From positions 1-27,681 of the forward strand of contig DATAFF010000062.1 of assembly GCA_036257595.1 (NCBI GenBank): a stretch of 27,681 nucleotides of DNA. Reading direction: 5' to 3'. The notes beneath the pieces are model-generated. The model was not told the DNA's origin. It did not search any database and was given only the letters and a program-made list of their open reading frames with translations. Below are positions 8,583-15,865 of the stretch, piece by piece; positions within the stretch are counted from its first letter, which is position 1; each line of letters begins with the position of its first letter. Source of the DNA: DATAFF01 sp036257595. Lineage in GTDB: Bacteria; Pseudomonadota; Alphaproteobacteria; Rhizobiales; Aestuariivirgaceae. The position numbers were made by a program, and so were the translations under genes.

Positions 8583-9178
8583 CGCCGGCCACCGCGACTG
8601 TCAGCTTCGAGCACGACAAGCCGGCGCTGCCCATAGGGCGAGTGCTCGATGGTCCCGTCCTCGAGGGCGAAATCGATGCGGCAGAGCTGCCTGAGCCCTG
8701 GCCGGTTCAGCAGATGGGGCACCTGGAGCGCTGCCCGTTCGAGCTGCAGCGCCCACTCGATGACCACGATCCGCGCCTGATCGACAAGATCGATGAGCTT
8801 GCTGCCGAGGGCTTCGCGGCCTCCCGCCCGCTTGAGCGAGTAGCCAAGCATGACGAGCCCATAGGTGTAGGGTGCAAGATCGAAGGTCAACTCCTGGAAC
8901 TTGCGGGCCACATGACGCACCCGGCAGGGTCTGCCGCGCAGCTCGGCCTCCTCGCGCGGGACGACCTTGGGATCGACCACCAGGACCGATTCCGGATGAT
9001 GGATGAGGAACGGGGTCACCGGGGTGAGATGGCCGCCGATTTCGACGATGTGAGGGCAATCCCGGACGAAATAGGCGGCGAGCAGCTGGCGAACCGGGGC
9101 CGCCGGGCCGGCGAGATGCGATATGCCGGCCATGGGCGCCTGATCTGCCGGTGATCTCTCCAAATGCTCGAAATCCAT
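8579..9178 (-). CDS. small methyltransferase-fold protein, function unknown
   Basis: 199 residues. CPHIVEIGGHLTPVTPFL (41-58) resembles the glycine-rich motif I of a class I SAM-binding fold, SVLVVDPK (64-71) the motif II strand ending in an acidic residue, and YGLVMLGYSLK (106-116) the motif IV strand. I do not recognise a specific family, and the SAM-binding glycine pattern (EIGGH) is imperfect, so it may be a catalytically inactive fold member. It is the first gene of the group leading into the ABC-like protein, with an ATGA overlap at 8579-8582, which implies coupled translation. Only a weak GAG precedes ATG 9178. It is divergent from another methyltransferase-like gene 60 bases away. Confidence 0.6.
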   Translation of the reverse strand: MDFEHLERSPADQAPMAGISHLAGPAAPVRQLLAAYFVRDCPHIVEIGGHLTPVTPFLIHHPESVLVVDPKVVPREEAELRGRPCRVRHVARKFQELTFDLAPYTYGLVMLGYSLKRAGGREALGSKLIDLVDQARIVVIEWALQLERAALQVPHLLNRPGLRQLCRIDFALEDGTIEHSPYGQRRLVVLEADSRGGRR

Positions 9179-9203
9179 GAGTCTCGCTGAAGGGAAGCGT
9201 AGG

Positions 9204-9232
9204 TTGCGCGGTTTGCGGCGGGAGCATACAAG
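9204..9232 (+). promoter_or_regulatory. possible promoter for the 9239 gene
   Basis: TTGCGC (9204-9209) and TACAAG (9227-9232) are separated by 17 bases within the 60-base divergent region. If used, transcription would begin at about 9239, the start codon itself, giving a leaderless mRNA; an AAGG just before the ATG would then be unused. This is pattern matching only, and alphaproteobacterial promoters vary widely. Confidence 0.22.
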
Positions 9233-9238
9233 GTCGAG

Positions 9239-9943
9239 ATGGCCAATGCCACTGAATCGCCACAGAAATCCGCCGCCTCCGACGGTGACCTGATCCGCCT
9301 CGATTATGCCTTCGACCTGCTCCGCGGAGCGGCCGAATATACCGCGAGCCCGCTGATCGCCTCATTGGCGAAAACGATCGCAGCCTTCCCCGATGCGGCG
9401 CTCGATGTCGCCTTTAACCATAAGCAGATCGCCTGCAAGATCTGGGCCCGCAATGCCCTTTTCCAGCATCTCGGGCAGTCCTTCGGCACGATCTGGGTGC
9501 TCGGCGGGTGGTATGGCGTTATGGCCGCCATCCTGTTCGACGACCGGCGCTTCGCCATCGGCCACATATGCAGCATCGATTTCGACCCGGCGGTGGCGGC
9601 GGTCGCCCACACCCTCAATGCCGAGGCTTCCGCCGCCGGCCGGTTCTCCACCAACGCCGCCGACATGTACAGCCTCGATTATCACGGTCCGGGCACCCGG
9701 CCCGATCTGGTGATCAACACCAGCTGCGAGCACATTCCCGATCTCGAGGGCTGGCTCGCCTTGCTGCCGCCGGGCATGCCGGTGCTGCTCCAATCCAACA
9801 ATTATGCAACCGAGCCGAGCCATGTGAACATTGTGGGGTCGCTCGAGCAATTCGCCGCCACCGCGGGGTTGTCGAACCTTGCCTTCTCCGGCGAGCTCGA
9901 GCTCAGGAACTACACGCGCTTCATGCTGATCGGCCATCGTTAG
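9239..9943 (+). CDS. class I SAM-dependent methyltransferase-like protein
   Basis: 234 residues. TIWVLGGWYGVMAAIL (84-99) fits a SAM-binding motif I, HICSIDFDPAV (109-119) the acidic strand-2 motif, and TRPDLVINTSCEHIPDLEGW (153-172) the motif IV region with a conserved-looking Asn-Thr-Ser-Cys-Glu-His. QSNNY (185-189) resembles an active-site loop. Target unknown. It is the only plus-strand gene between 1 and 22.6 kb, transcribed away from the ABC-like group and converging on the glycosyltransferase cluster. AAGG lies 5 bases before the ATG. The last codons are His-Arg-TAG, where the TAG (9941-9943) is the first heptad of repeat copy B. A link to the opposite-facing methyltransferase-like gene is plausible from position only. 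Confidence 0.7.
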   Translation: MANATESPQKSAASDGDLIRLDYAFDLLRGAAEYTASPLIASLAKTIAAFPDAALDVAFNHKQIACKIWARNALFQHLGQSFGTIWVLGGWYGVMAAILFDDRRFAIGHICSIDFDPAVAAVAHTLNAEASAAGRFSTNAADMYSLDYHGPGTRPDLVINTSCEHIPDLEGWLALLPPGMPVLLQSNNYATEPSHVNIVGSLEQFAATAGLSNLAFSGELELRNYTRFMLIGHR

Positions 9944-10012
9944 GCAGTCGGCAATAGGCTGTAGGCAGTGATCGGTGTTTTCCTACTGCCTACTGCCTGA
10001 TGCCGACTGCCT
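9941..10012. repeat. TAG-heptad hairpin repeat, copy B, between convergent genes
   Basis: The best-formed copy. Left arm 9942-9969 pairs with right arm 9985-10012 at 25 of 28 positions around a 15-base loop (9970-9984). TAG occurs at 9941, 9955 and 9962 on the plus strand and at 9992 and 9985 on the minus strand, all at multiples of seven. Both flanking genes converge on it and both stop inside it: the 9239 gene at 9941-9943 and the 9990 gene at 9992-9990. It could protect or terminate transcripts from both sides. Confidence 0.88.
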
Positions 10013-11132
10013 TCTTGATCAGCCCCGCCGTTCGGTCGGCACCGTCGAGATCGATGCCGGCCGCGCTGCGGCGACCGCCGGCGACTGCCCGGCCGATGGC
10101 CTCCGCGAGGCGCCGCGCATCGAGGCTCGCCTCATCGACCGTAACCGCAAGCCCGCGCTCTGCCAGCCGGCCCGCCCGCAGCGTCTGCTCACGCTCGCCG
10201 CCCGCCGCAAAGGGAACGAGCACCGCCGGGCAGCCTGTCCGCAGGAGATCGCCGCAGGTGTTGTAGCCGGCCTGCGAGATCGACAGCTGCGCCTGTGCGA
10301 GAAGGCCCAGGAAGTCGCTGCGGAACGGCACCACCGCATCGCCGTCCTGGAGCTTGCTCATGAGTGTGGCCGTCAGCCCGTCGGGGGCATTGGGACCGGT
10401 GATCACGAGCCAACGCCGAGCGGCGAGCGGCGTCAGCGCCCGCGCCTCCAGCGCCGTCTGGCAGAGCCGCCCCTGCGCCGCCCCGCCGCCGGCCGACACG
10501 ATCACATCGAAGCGCTCAGGCGCCGGCGCGATATCGCCCCCCGTCACCAACCCGGTATAGCTGACCGGCGGCGCGATCCTCGCCTCGGCCGGGAAGCTGT
10601 CGGCGAGCCGCACCAGGCGCGGATCGCCATGCACCAGCACGTGATCGAAATAGAGCTTGAGCGTGCGCAGCACCTCGGCTTCCCGCCCGGTCTTGGTCAG
10701 CGGCTGGACGATGTCGCGCACCGATGCGGCAATAATCGGCTTCGGCTGCATGGCCCGCGCCGCCTCGAGCAGCGCCAGGAGCTCGAAGCGCATCTGCCGC
10801 CGGCCAAAGGGAAAGGCCTCGATCAATATCAGCTGCGGCTTCGTCGAATGCAGGAGCGAGACCAGGCGATCGCGGCGCGCCTTGAGAAAGGCCGGTGACG
10901 CTGCCGCGCCATCCCCGGTGAGCAGCGCCCGGAAGCCATCAGACGATTTGAGCGGCGGCAACGCGACATGGGTGATGCCGGCCGGCGGGAACCCCGGGGC
11001 AGGGACGCCGCCGGTCACCAGGACCGGGTCGAGCCCGTGCCGCTTGAGAGCGGTGGCGATGTGGCTCATGCGGGCGAGATGACCGATGCCGAGAAGGTGC
11101 TGGACATAGAGCATGACCCGCAAAGCCGACAT
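9990..11132 (-). CDS. MurG-like predicted glycosyltransferase (second paralogue of cluster)
   Basis: 380 residues with a two-domain GT-B look. The N-terminal LYVQHLLGIGHLARMSHIA (8-26) is the glycine-rich acceptor-side loop of MurG/GT28-like enzymes. The C-terminal half has FDVIVSAGGGAAQGRL (208-223), SQAGYNTCGDLL (286-297) and VPFAAGGEREQTLRAGRL (306-323), the sugar-nucleotide binding region. It fits the 'predicted glycosyl transferase' group COG4671 (from memory). Substrate unknown. The frame is open to 11606, but ATG 11132 overlaps the preceding gene's stop (TAATG), which fixes the start. The last residues, AVGIRQ and TAG, are encoded by repeat copy B, so the native C-terminus has probably been replaced. 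Confidence 0.82.
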   Translation of the reverse strand: MSALRVMLYVQHLLGIGHLARMSHIATALKRHGLDPVLVTGGVPAPGFPPAGITHVALPPLKSSDGFRALLTGDGAAASPAFLKARRDRLVSLLHSTKPQLILIEAFPFGRRQMRFELLALLEAARAMQPKPIIAASVRDIVQPLTKTGREAEVLRTLKLYFDHVLVHGDPRLVRLADSFPAEARIAPPVSYTGLVTGGDIAPAPERFDVIVSAGGGAAQGRLCQTALEARALTPLAARRWLVITGPNAPDGLTATLMSKLQDGDAVVPFRSDFLGLLAQAQLSISQAGYNTCGDLLRTGCPAVLVPFAAGGEREQTLRAGRLAERGLAVTVDEASLDARRLAEAIGRAVAGGRRSAAGIDLDGADRTAGLIKKAVGIRQ

Positions 11133-12370
11133 TACGCCGCCGCGCGCCGTCCGTCGAACAGCGCCATGAGAAAGGCGATGCTGCGATGGTGATCGAACTC
11201 CGACCGCACACGGCGCTCGGCATTGCGCCCGAGCTCGTCGCGCAACGCCGGATCGCGCGCCAGCCTGAGGAGCGCCGCGGCGAGCGCCGGCGCATCGTCG
11301 GGCGGGACCAGCAGACCCTCGACACCGTTTGTGATGAATTCCGGAATGCCCGACACCGTCGTCGACACCATGGCCATGCGCTGGCTGGCCGCCTCGATCA
11401 GCACATTGGGCAGGCCGTCGCGGTCGCCATTCTCGGCGATCCGGCAGGGCAGGACGAAGAGTTCGGCATCGCGATAGGCTCTCAGCACCTCCGGCTGATC
11501 GAGCGTGCCGCGCCAGTCGATCCGCTCGGCAATGCCGAGCGTCCGGGCGAGCTCCTTTAGCGCTTCGGTCTCGCTCCCCGAGCCGATATGGCTGAGCCGC
11601 CAGCACAGTGACGGGGGCAGCAGCGCCAGCGCCTTGAGCAGCGTGTCGAAGCCCTTTTTCGGAACCGCTCGGCCGACGGTGAGGAGCCGCACGCAGTCGT
11701 CGGCGCCCTCGCCGGTCCGGGCCGGGCGCAGCCCGTCAAAGGCGCTGAACCGCCTGAGATCGAGACCGTGATAGCTGAGGTGGATCGATGCCGGGTCGAC
11801 GGCAAGCGCGCGCAACCGCTCGACCCCGTGCCGGGTGCACACCACCACCCAGTCGAGGCATCGAAGCTTGTCCTTGAGATCCCATTCGGGCTCGGTCCAG
11901 ATGTCCTTGGCATGCGCCGAGCAGGTCCAGCCAATGCCGGTGAGAAGTCCGACATAACGTGCAACCGCTGCCGGCTTGTGGATGAAATTGGCATGGAGCC
12001 GGCTGTACCGGTCCGCCAGCCGGTCGGCCACCACCAGCGCCTGGGCGAAGCGTCTGATCCGCCCGGTGGTGAAGTCGCGCCGGAGATCCCGACGGAAGGC
12101 GGCGACCGCCGCGCCATAGCCCGGCTGCCGCCGCTGCCGGCGCCAGGCGGCGACAAAGGCCGGCAGGTCGGTGATCAGCGAATAGGGCAGGTAATGGACG
12201 ACCGCGCGGATCTCGTCATTGATCGGCTGCCGCTGCGCCGTGTCGGGTCGCATCAGCGAGATGATCTCGATATCGAGACCGGCCTGCTCGAGGCCGAGCA
12301 GCTCCTGCGCCACGAAGGTCTCCGACATGCGGGGATAGCAGCTGAGCAGGACGCCAATCTTGCCCGTCAT
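11132..12370 (-). CDS. GT4-family glycosyltransferase
   Basis: 412 residues, a retaining GT-B glycosyltransferase likely acting on a cell-surface glycan or glycolipid. VLLSCYPRMSETFVAQEL (7-24) is the N-terminal acceptor loop usual in this family. LLTVGRAVPKKGFDTLLKAL (229-248) is the GT4 core strand and phosphate-contact region, and DGLPNVLIEA (318-327) carries the conserved Glu of the EX7E-type motif. The frame is open to 12589, but the residues before M74 are low-complexity Arg/Ser-rich shadow sequence; ATG 12370 starts 10 bases after the upstream stop. No good ribosome site is visible, in keeping with coupling. Its TAA stop overlaps the next ATG. It is the middle gene of the cluster. Confidence 0.85.
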   Translation of the reverse strand: MTGKIGVLLSCYPRMSETFVAQELLGLEQAGLDIEIISLMRPDTAQRQPINDEIRAVVHYLPYSLITDLPAFVAAWRRQRRQPGYGAAVAAFRRDLRRDFTTGRIRRFAQALVVADRLADRYSRLHANFIHKPAAVARYVGLLTGIGWTCSAHAKDIWTEPEWDLKDKLRCLDWVVVCTRHGVERLRALAVDPASIHLSYHGLDLRRFSAFDGLRPARTGEGADDCVRLLTVGRAVPKKGFDTLLKALALLPPSLCWRLSHIGSGSETEALKELARTLGIAERIDWRGTLDQPEVLRAYRDAELFVLPCRIAENGDRDGLPNVLIEAASQRMAMVSTTVSGIPEFITNGVEGLLVPPDDAPALAAALLRLARDPALRDELGRNAERRVRSEFDHHRSIAFLMALFDGRRAAA

Positions 12371-12380
12371 GGGGGATGCT

Positions 12381-13592
12381 CTAATGCCCGCCCTCGACGG
12401 CGATGAGCCGGCGCTGCGAATCGCGGGCAAGCCAGCCATCCACCAGATCGCAGATGGTGGCGAGGCCGCCAAGCTCCAGCGCCTTCTCGCTCTCTGATGG
12501 GCGCGGCCGCTCATAGACCGCCTTGAGCGCCGCCGCGAGCCGCGCCGGGTCGGCCGCTTGGGAGGGCTCCAGCATGTCGATGATCCCAAGCTCGGCGGCG
12601 CGCCGCGCCCGGATCAGCTGCTCCTCGCGCGGACGCACCCGCGGTACCAGCAACGCCCGCTTGTCGAAGGACAGGATCTCGCAAAAGGTGTTGTAGCCGC
12701 CCATGCTGACGATCGCCTTGGCGCCGTCGATGAGCGCCTCCATGCGATTGTCGAACTCGATCACCGAGGCCTGCGGAAACGCCCTGGCGCGAGCCCGGAT
12801 GCGGTCGCGCTCCTCTGCCGGCATCAGCGGACCGAGGACCAGGAGCAGCGGCAGCTGCAGATCCGGATAGGCGCCATAGGTGTCGAGGACCTGGTTCATC
12901 AGCTCGGCACCGTCGCCGCCGCCGCCCGCGGTGACCAGCAGATAGTCGCCCTCCGGCCGGTTCGCCGAGCTCGATTTGTGCGGCAGGGTGCGCTCGAGAA
13001 AGCCGGTGAACACCTTGCGCGCCTCGATGCTCGCCGGCACGTCGAAGCCAGTCAGCGGGTCCCAGAAATCGGCAGGGCCATAGACCCAGATCGAATCGTA
13101 AAGCGCCTCGACCCGCTTCAGCACATTGTGGCGCGCCCATTCGGCCTGGAGCAGCGACGGCGAATCCATGACGTCGCGCAGACCGAGCACCAGCGTGGTA
13201 CCATGGGTCTTGAGGTAGGACAGCGTGTCCTGCAGCTCGCCACGCATGCCGAGCGGCTCCTTATCCACGATCATGATGTCGGGCTGATAGGATTCGGCGG
13301 TGTGGCGGATGATCGACTGGCGCATCTCCAGGGTCTCGTGGAGATCGATATGGCGGGCGATCGAGGTGTATTCGCCATTGTAAAGCTTGATCACGCTCGG
13401 GATCTTGACGAAGTCCACCCGCGCCCGGAAATCGAAGGCGCCGGCGATCGGCGACCCCGAAATGATGAGGACATGCAACCCCTTGAAGTGCTCGACCAGC
13501 GCATGCGCAATGGTGCGGCAGCGACGGAGATGGCCGAGGCCGAACGTATCATGGCTGTACATGAGGATGCGCGCATGACCTAGCCGCCGCAT
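12381..13592 (-). CDS. MurG-like predicted glycosyltransferase (first gene of cluster)
   Basis: 403 residues. MYSHDTFGLGHLRRCRTIA (11-29) is the acceptor-side glycine loop, YLLVTAGGGGDGAELM (217-232) begins the C-terminal Rossmann domain, and VSMGGYNTFCEIL (295-307) followed by VPRVRPREEQLIRA (316-329) is the sugar-nucleotide site. It is clearly paralogous to the gene at 9990-11132 but not close. It belongs to the MurG-like COG4671-type group (from memory), so glycosyl transfer is likely while donor and acceptor are unknown. ATG 13592 has AGGAG about 8 bases upstream, the strongest ribosome site of the cluster, as expected for a first gene. An inverted repeat lies just upstream at 13610-13624. 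Confidence 0.83.
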   Translation of the reverse strand: MRRLGHARILMYSHDTFGLGHLRRCRTIAHALVEHFKGLHVLIISGSPIAGAFDFRARVDFVKIPSVIKLYNGEYTSIARHIDLHETLEMRQSIIRHTAESYQPDIMIVDKEPLGMRGELQDTLSYLKTHGTTLVLGLRDVMDSPSLLQAEWARHNVLKRVEALYDSIWVYGPADFWDPLTGFDVPASIEARKVFTGFLERTLPHKSSSANRPEGDYLLVTAGGGGDGAELMNQVLDTYGAYPDLQLPLLLVLGPLMPAEERDRIRARARAFPQASVIEFDNRMEALIDGAKAIVSMGGYNTFCEILSFDKRALLVPRVRPREEQLIRARRAAELGIIDMLEPSQAADPARLAAALKAVYERPRPSESEKALELGGLATICDLVDGWLARDSQRRLIAVEGGH

Positions 13593-13609
13593 CGTTCAGG
13601 CTCCTCAAC

Positions 13610-13624
13610 CTTTCGCGACGAAAG
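13610..13624. repeat. short perfect inverted repeat between transporter and glycosyltransferase operons
   Basis: CTTTCG (13610-13615) and CGAAAG (13619-13624) form a 6-bp stem with a 3-base loop CGA. It lies after the stop of the permease gene (13680) and about 18 bases before the glycosyltransferase ATG. It could be the end of the transporter transcript or a leader hairpin near the ribosome site; there is no T tract. Confidence 0.35.
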
Positions 13625-13679
13625 CGGCCGTCCCGCGGCGCCCCATCCAGGTTAGTAAGTATGGCACAGGCATGGGGGT

Positions 13680-14870
13680 CTAGCGATAGGGATCCGCCGC
13701 GTCACGCAGGCCGTCACCCAGGAAGTTGAAAGCGAGGATTACCAGGATGACGGGTACGACTGGATACATCAACCACGGGTAGAGTGCAACCACGCTGATG
13801 TTCTGCGCTTCCGTCAGCAGGACGCCCCAGCTGGTGATCGGCGGCCTGAGACCGAAGCCGAGGAAGCTCAGCGCCGTTTCGCCGAGGATCATGCCGGGTA
13901 TGGCGATGGTGGCGGTGGCGATGAGATGCGACATGAAGCCCGGAATGAGGTGGCGCGAGATGATGCGTGGCGGATTGGCGCCCATGAGCTGTGCCGCCAG
14001 CACATAGTCCTCCTCGCGCAGCGCCAGGAGCTTGGATCGGACGGCGCGCGCCAGCCCCGTCCAGTCGAGCAGACCGAGAATGATGGTGATGCCGAAATAG
14101 ACGAGCAGCGGGCTCCAGGTCGGCGGCATGATCGCCGCAAGCGCCAGCCACAGCGGAATGCTCGGGATCGATTGCAGCACCTCGATGATGCGCTGCACGA
14201 CGAGATCGACGATGCCGCCATAATAGCCGGCGAGCCCCCCGATCACGATGCCGAGCACGAAGGAGACAGTGATGCCGAGAAGCCCGATGGTGAGCGACAC
14301 CCGCGCCCCATAGATGATCCGCGATAGCAAGTCGCGGCCGAGCCGGTCGGTCCCGAGCAGGAACATCGGCGCGCCCGGCGACGGGCAGAACAGATGGATG
14401 TCGGTCGGGACGAGGCCGAGGAACTTGTAGGAATAGCTGCGGCAGAAGAAGCGGATCGGGAAGACCTCGTCGGTGTTGACCGTATAGACCCGCTTCAGCT
14501 CGTCCATGTCCAGCTTGTAGTCGGCGCCGTGGACGAATGGTCCGATGAAATTGCCGTCCTTGAAGAAATGCACCCGCTGCGGCGGCATGTGGATGAAGTC
14601 GACATGGCGTTCGCCGAGCGGGAAGGGTGCCAGGAACTCGGTGATCAGGATCGAGAAATAGAGCACGCCGAGAAACACCCCGCTCCACACCGCCAGCCGG
14701 TGCTTGCGGAACTTCCACCACATCAGCCGCCATTGCGAGGCGAGATAGATGCGCTCCTGGTCCGCCGTCAGCTTCTCGATCGACCGCGGATCGAACGGTG
14801 CCTCGGAAACATAATGCGGCATCGGCGCCCCGGGCGCGGGAAGCGGCGAGCGTACCACGACGTCGTTCAT
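13680..14870 (-). CDS. ABC transporter permease, OppC/DppC type with long periplasmic insert
   Basis: Inner-membrane permease of the peptide/opine/nickel importer family. The 396 residues are longer than the usual about 300. After a 55-residue cytoplasmic tail and first membrane segment (about 60-80), about 90 hydrophilic residues (82-170, with C143 and C162) precede the family motif LGTDRLGRDLLSR (172-184). The EAA coupling loop is LREEDYVLAAQLMGANPPRI (284-303). Four or more further membrane segments follow. The ATG overlaps the OppB-type stop (ATGA). Last gene of the transporter operon. Extended OppC proteins also occur in YejE-like systems, so the insert may be a lineage trait contacting the binding protein. 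Confidence 0.9.
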   Translation of the reverse strand: MNDVVVRSPLPAPGAPMPHYVSEAPFDPRSIEKLTADQERIYLASQWRLMWWKFRKHRLAVWSGVFLGVLYFSILITEFLAPFPLGERHVDFIHMPPQRVHFFKDGNFIGPFVHGADYKLDMDELKRVYTVNTDEVFPIRFFCRSYSYKFLGLVPTDIHLFCPSPGAPMFLLGTDRLGRDLLSRIIYGARVSLTIGLLGITVSFVLGIVIGGLAGYYGGIVDLVVQRIIEVLQSIPSIPLWLALAAIMPPTWSPLLVYFGITIILGLLDWTGLARAVRSKLLALREEDYVLAAQLMGANPPRIISRHLIPGFMSHLIATATIAIPGMILGETALSFLGFGLRPPITSWGVLLTEAQNISVVALYPWLMYPVVPVILVILAFNFLGDGLRDAADPYR

Positions 14871-15865
14871 TTCGTGCTGCCTCCCTCGAGCCTGATCCGC
14901 GGATCGAGGATGGCCAGCGCCAGGTCGGAGATGAGCACGCCGATCACGGTGAGGAAGGCGAGGAACATCAGGAACGAGCCGGCGAGATACATGTCCTGGC
15001 TCTGCAGCGCTTTGATGAGCAGCGGCCCGGTGGTTTCGAGCGACAGCACGATGGCGGTGATCTCGGCGCCGGAGACGATCGAGGGAAGGATCGAGCCGAT
15101 GTCGGAGATGAAGAAGTTGAGCGACATCCTGAGCGGATATTTCACCAGCGCCTTGAAGGGGTGCAGCCCCTTCGCCTTGGCGGTTATGACATATTGCTTC
15201 TGCAGCTCGTCGAGCAGATTGGCGCGGACTCGCCGGATCATGCCGGCGGTGCCCGCCGTGCCGATGATGATGACCGGTATCCAGATATGCTCGAGGATCG
15301 ATTTCGCCTTGGCCCAGCTCATCGGCTCGTTGAGATACTGGCTGTCCATCAGATGGCCGAGCGAGGTGCCGAAGAAGATGTTGGCGAGATACATGAAGAC
15401 GAGCGCCAGCAGGAAATTGGGCGTCGCCAGCCCGAGCAGGCCGAGAAACGTCAGGCCATAGTCGCTCCAGCTATATTGGTGAGTCGCCGAATAGATCCCG
15501 ATGGGAAAGGCGATGATCCAGGTGAACATGATGGTGACGAACGACACGAGCACCGTCAGCCACAGCCGGTCGCCCACCACATCCGACACCGGCAGCTGAT
15601 ACTCGAAGGAATAGCCGAAATCGCCGTGCAGCATCCCGGCAAGCCAGACGAAATAGCGCTGGATCGGCGGCTTGTCGAAACCGTACTCGGCCCTGAGCGT
15701 CTCGATCTGCTTCATGTCGACGCCTTCGCCGCTGGCCTGCAGCTCGGCGATATAGCTCTCGAAATAATCCCCTGGCGGCAGCTCGATGATGGTGAAGACC
15801 AGCGCGCTGATGATCAGCAGCGTCGGGATCATCACCGCAATGCGCCAGAGAATATAGCGCAGCAT
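14867..15865 (-). CDS. ABC transporter permease, OppB/DppB type
   Basis: 332 residues. The N-terminal MLRYILWRIAVMIPTLL is the standard first membrane segment of OppB permeases. GDFGYSF (85-91) is the conserved periplasmic motif, and the EAA-type loop reads KQYVITAKAKGLHPFKALVKY with the usual A-x-x-K/R-G-L core. Six membrane segments are expected and roughly visible. The start codon abuts the binding-protein stop with no gap (TAG directly followed by ATG) and its own stop overlaps the OppC-type ATG, so translation is coupled on both sides. It forms the channel with the OppC-type permease and the double ATPase. Confidence 0.92.
   Translation of the reverse strand: MLRYILWRIAVMIPTLLIISALVFTIIELPPGDYFESYIAELQASGEGVDMKQIETLRAEYGFDKPPIQRYFVWLAGMLHGDFGYSFEYQLPVSDVVGDRLWLTVLVSFVTIMFTWIIAFPIGIYSATHQYSWSDYGLTFLGLLGLATPNFLLALVFMYLANIFFGTSLGHLMDSQYLNEPMSWAKAKSILEHIWIPVIIIGTAGTAGMIRRVRANLLDELQKQYVITAKAKGLHPFKALVKYPLRMSLNFFISDIGSILPSIVSGAEITAIVLSLETTGPLLIKALQSQDMYLAGSFLMFLAFLTVIGVLISDLALAILDPRIRLEGGSTK

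Noticed and set aside
11133..11606. N-terminal extension of the 9990 glycosyltransferase gene
   Set aside because: It overlaps the coding region of the GT4 gene in another frame, and the TAATG junction plus the MurG-like N-terminus fix the start at 11132.
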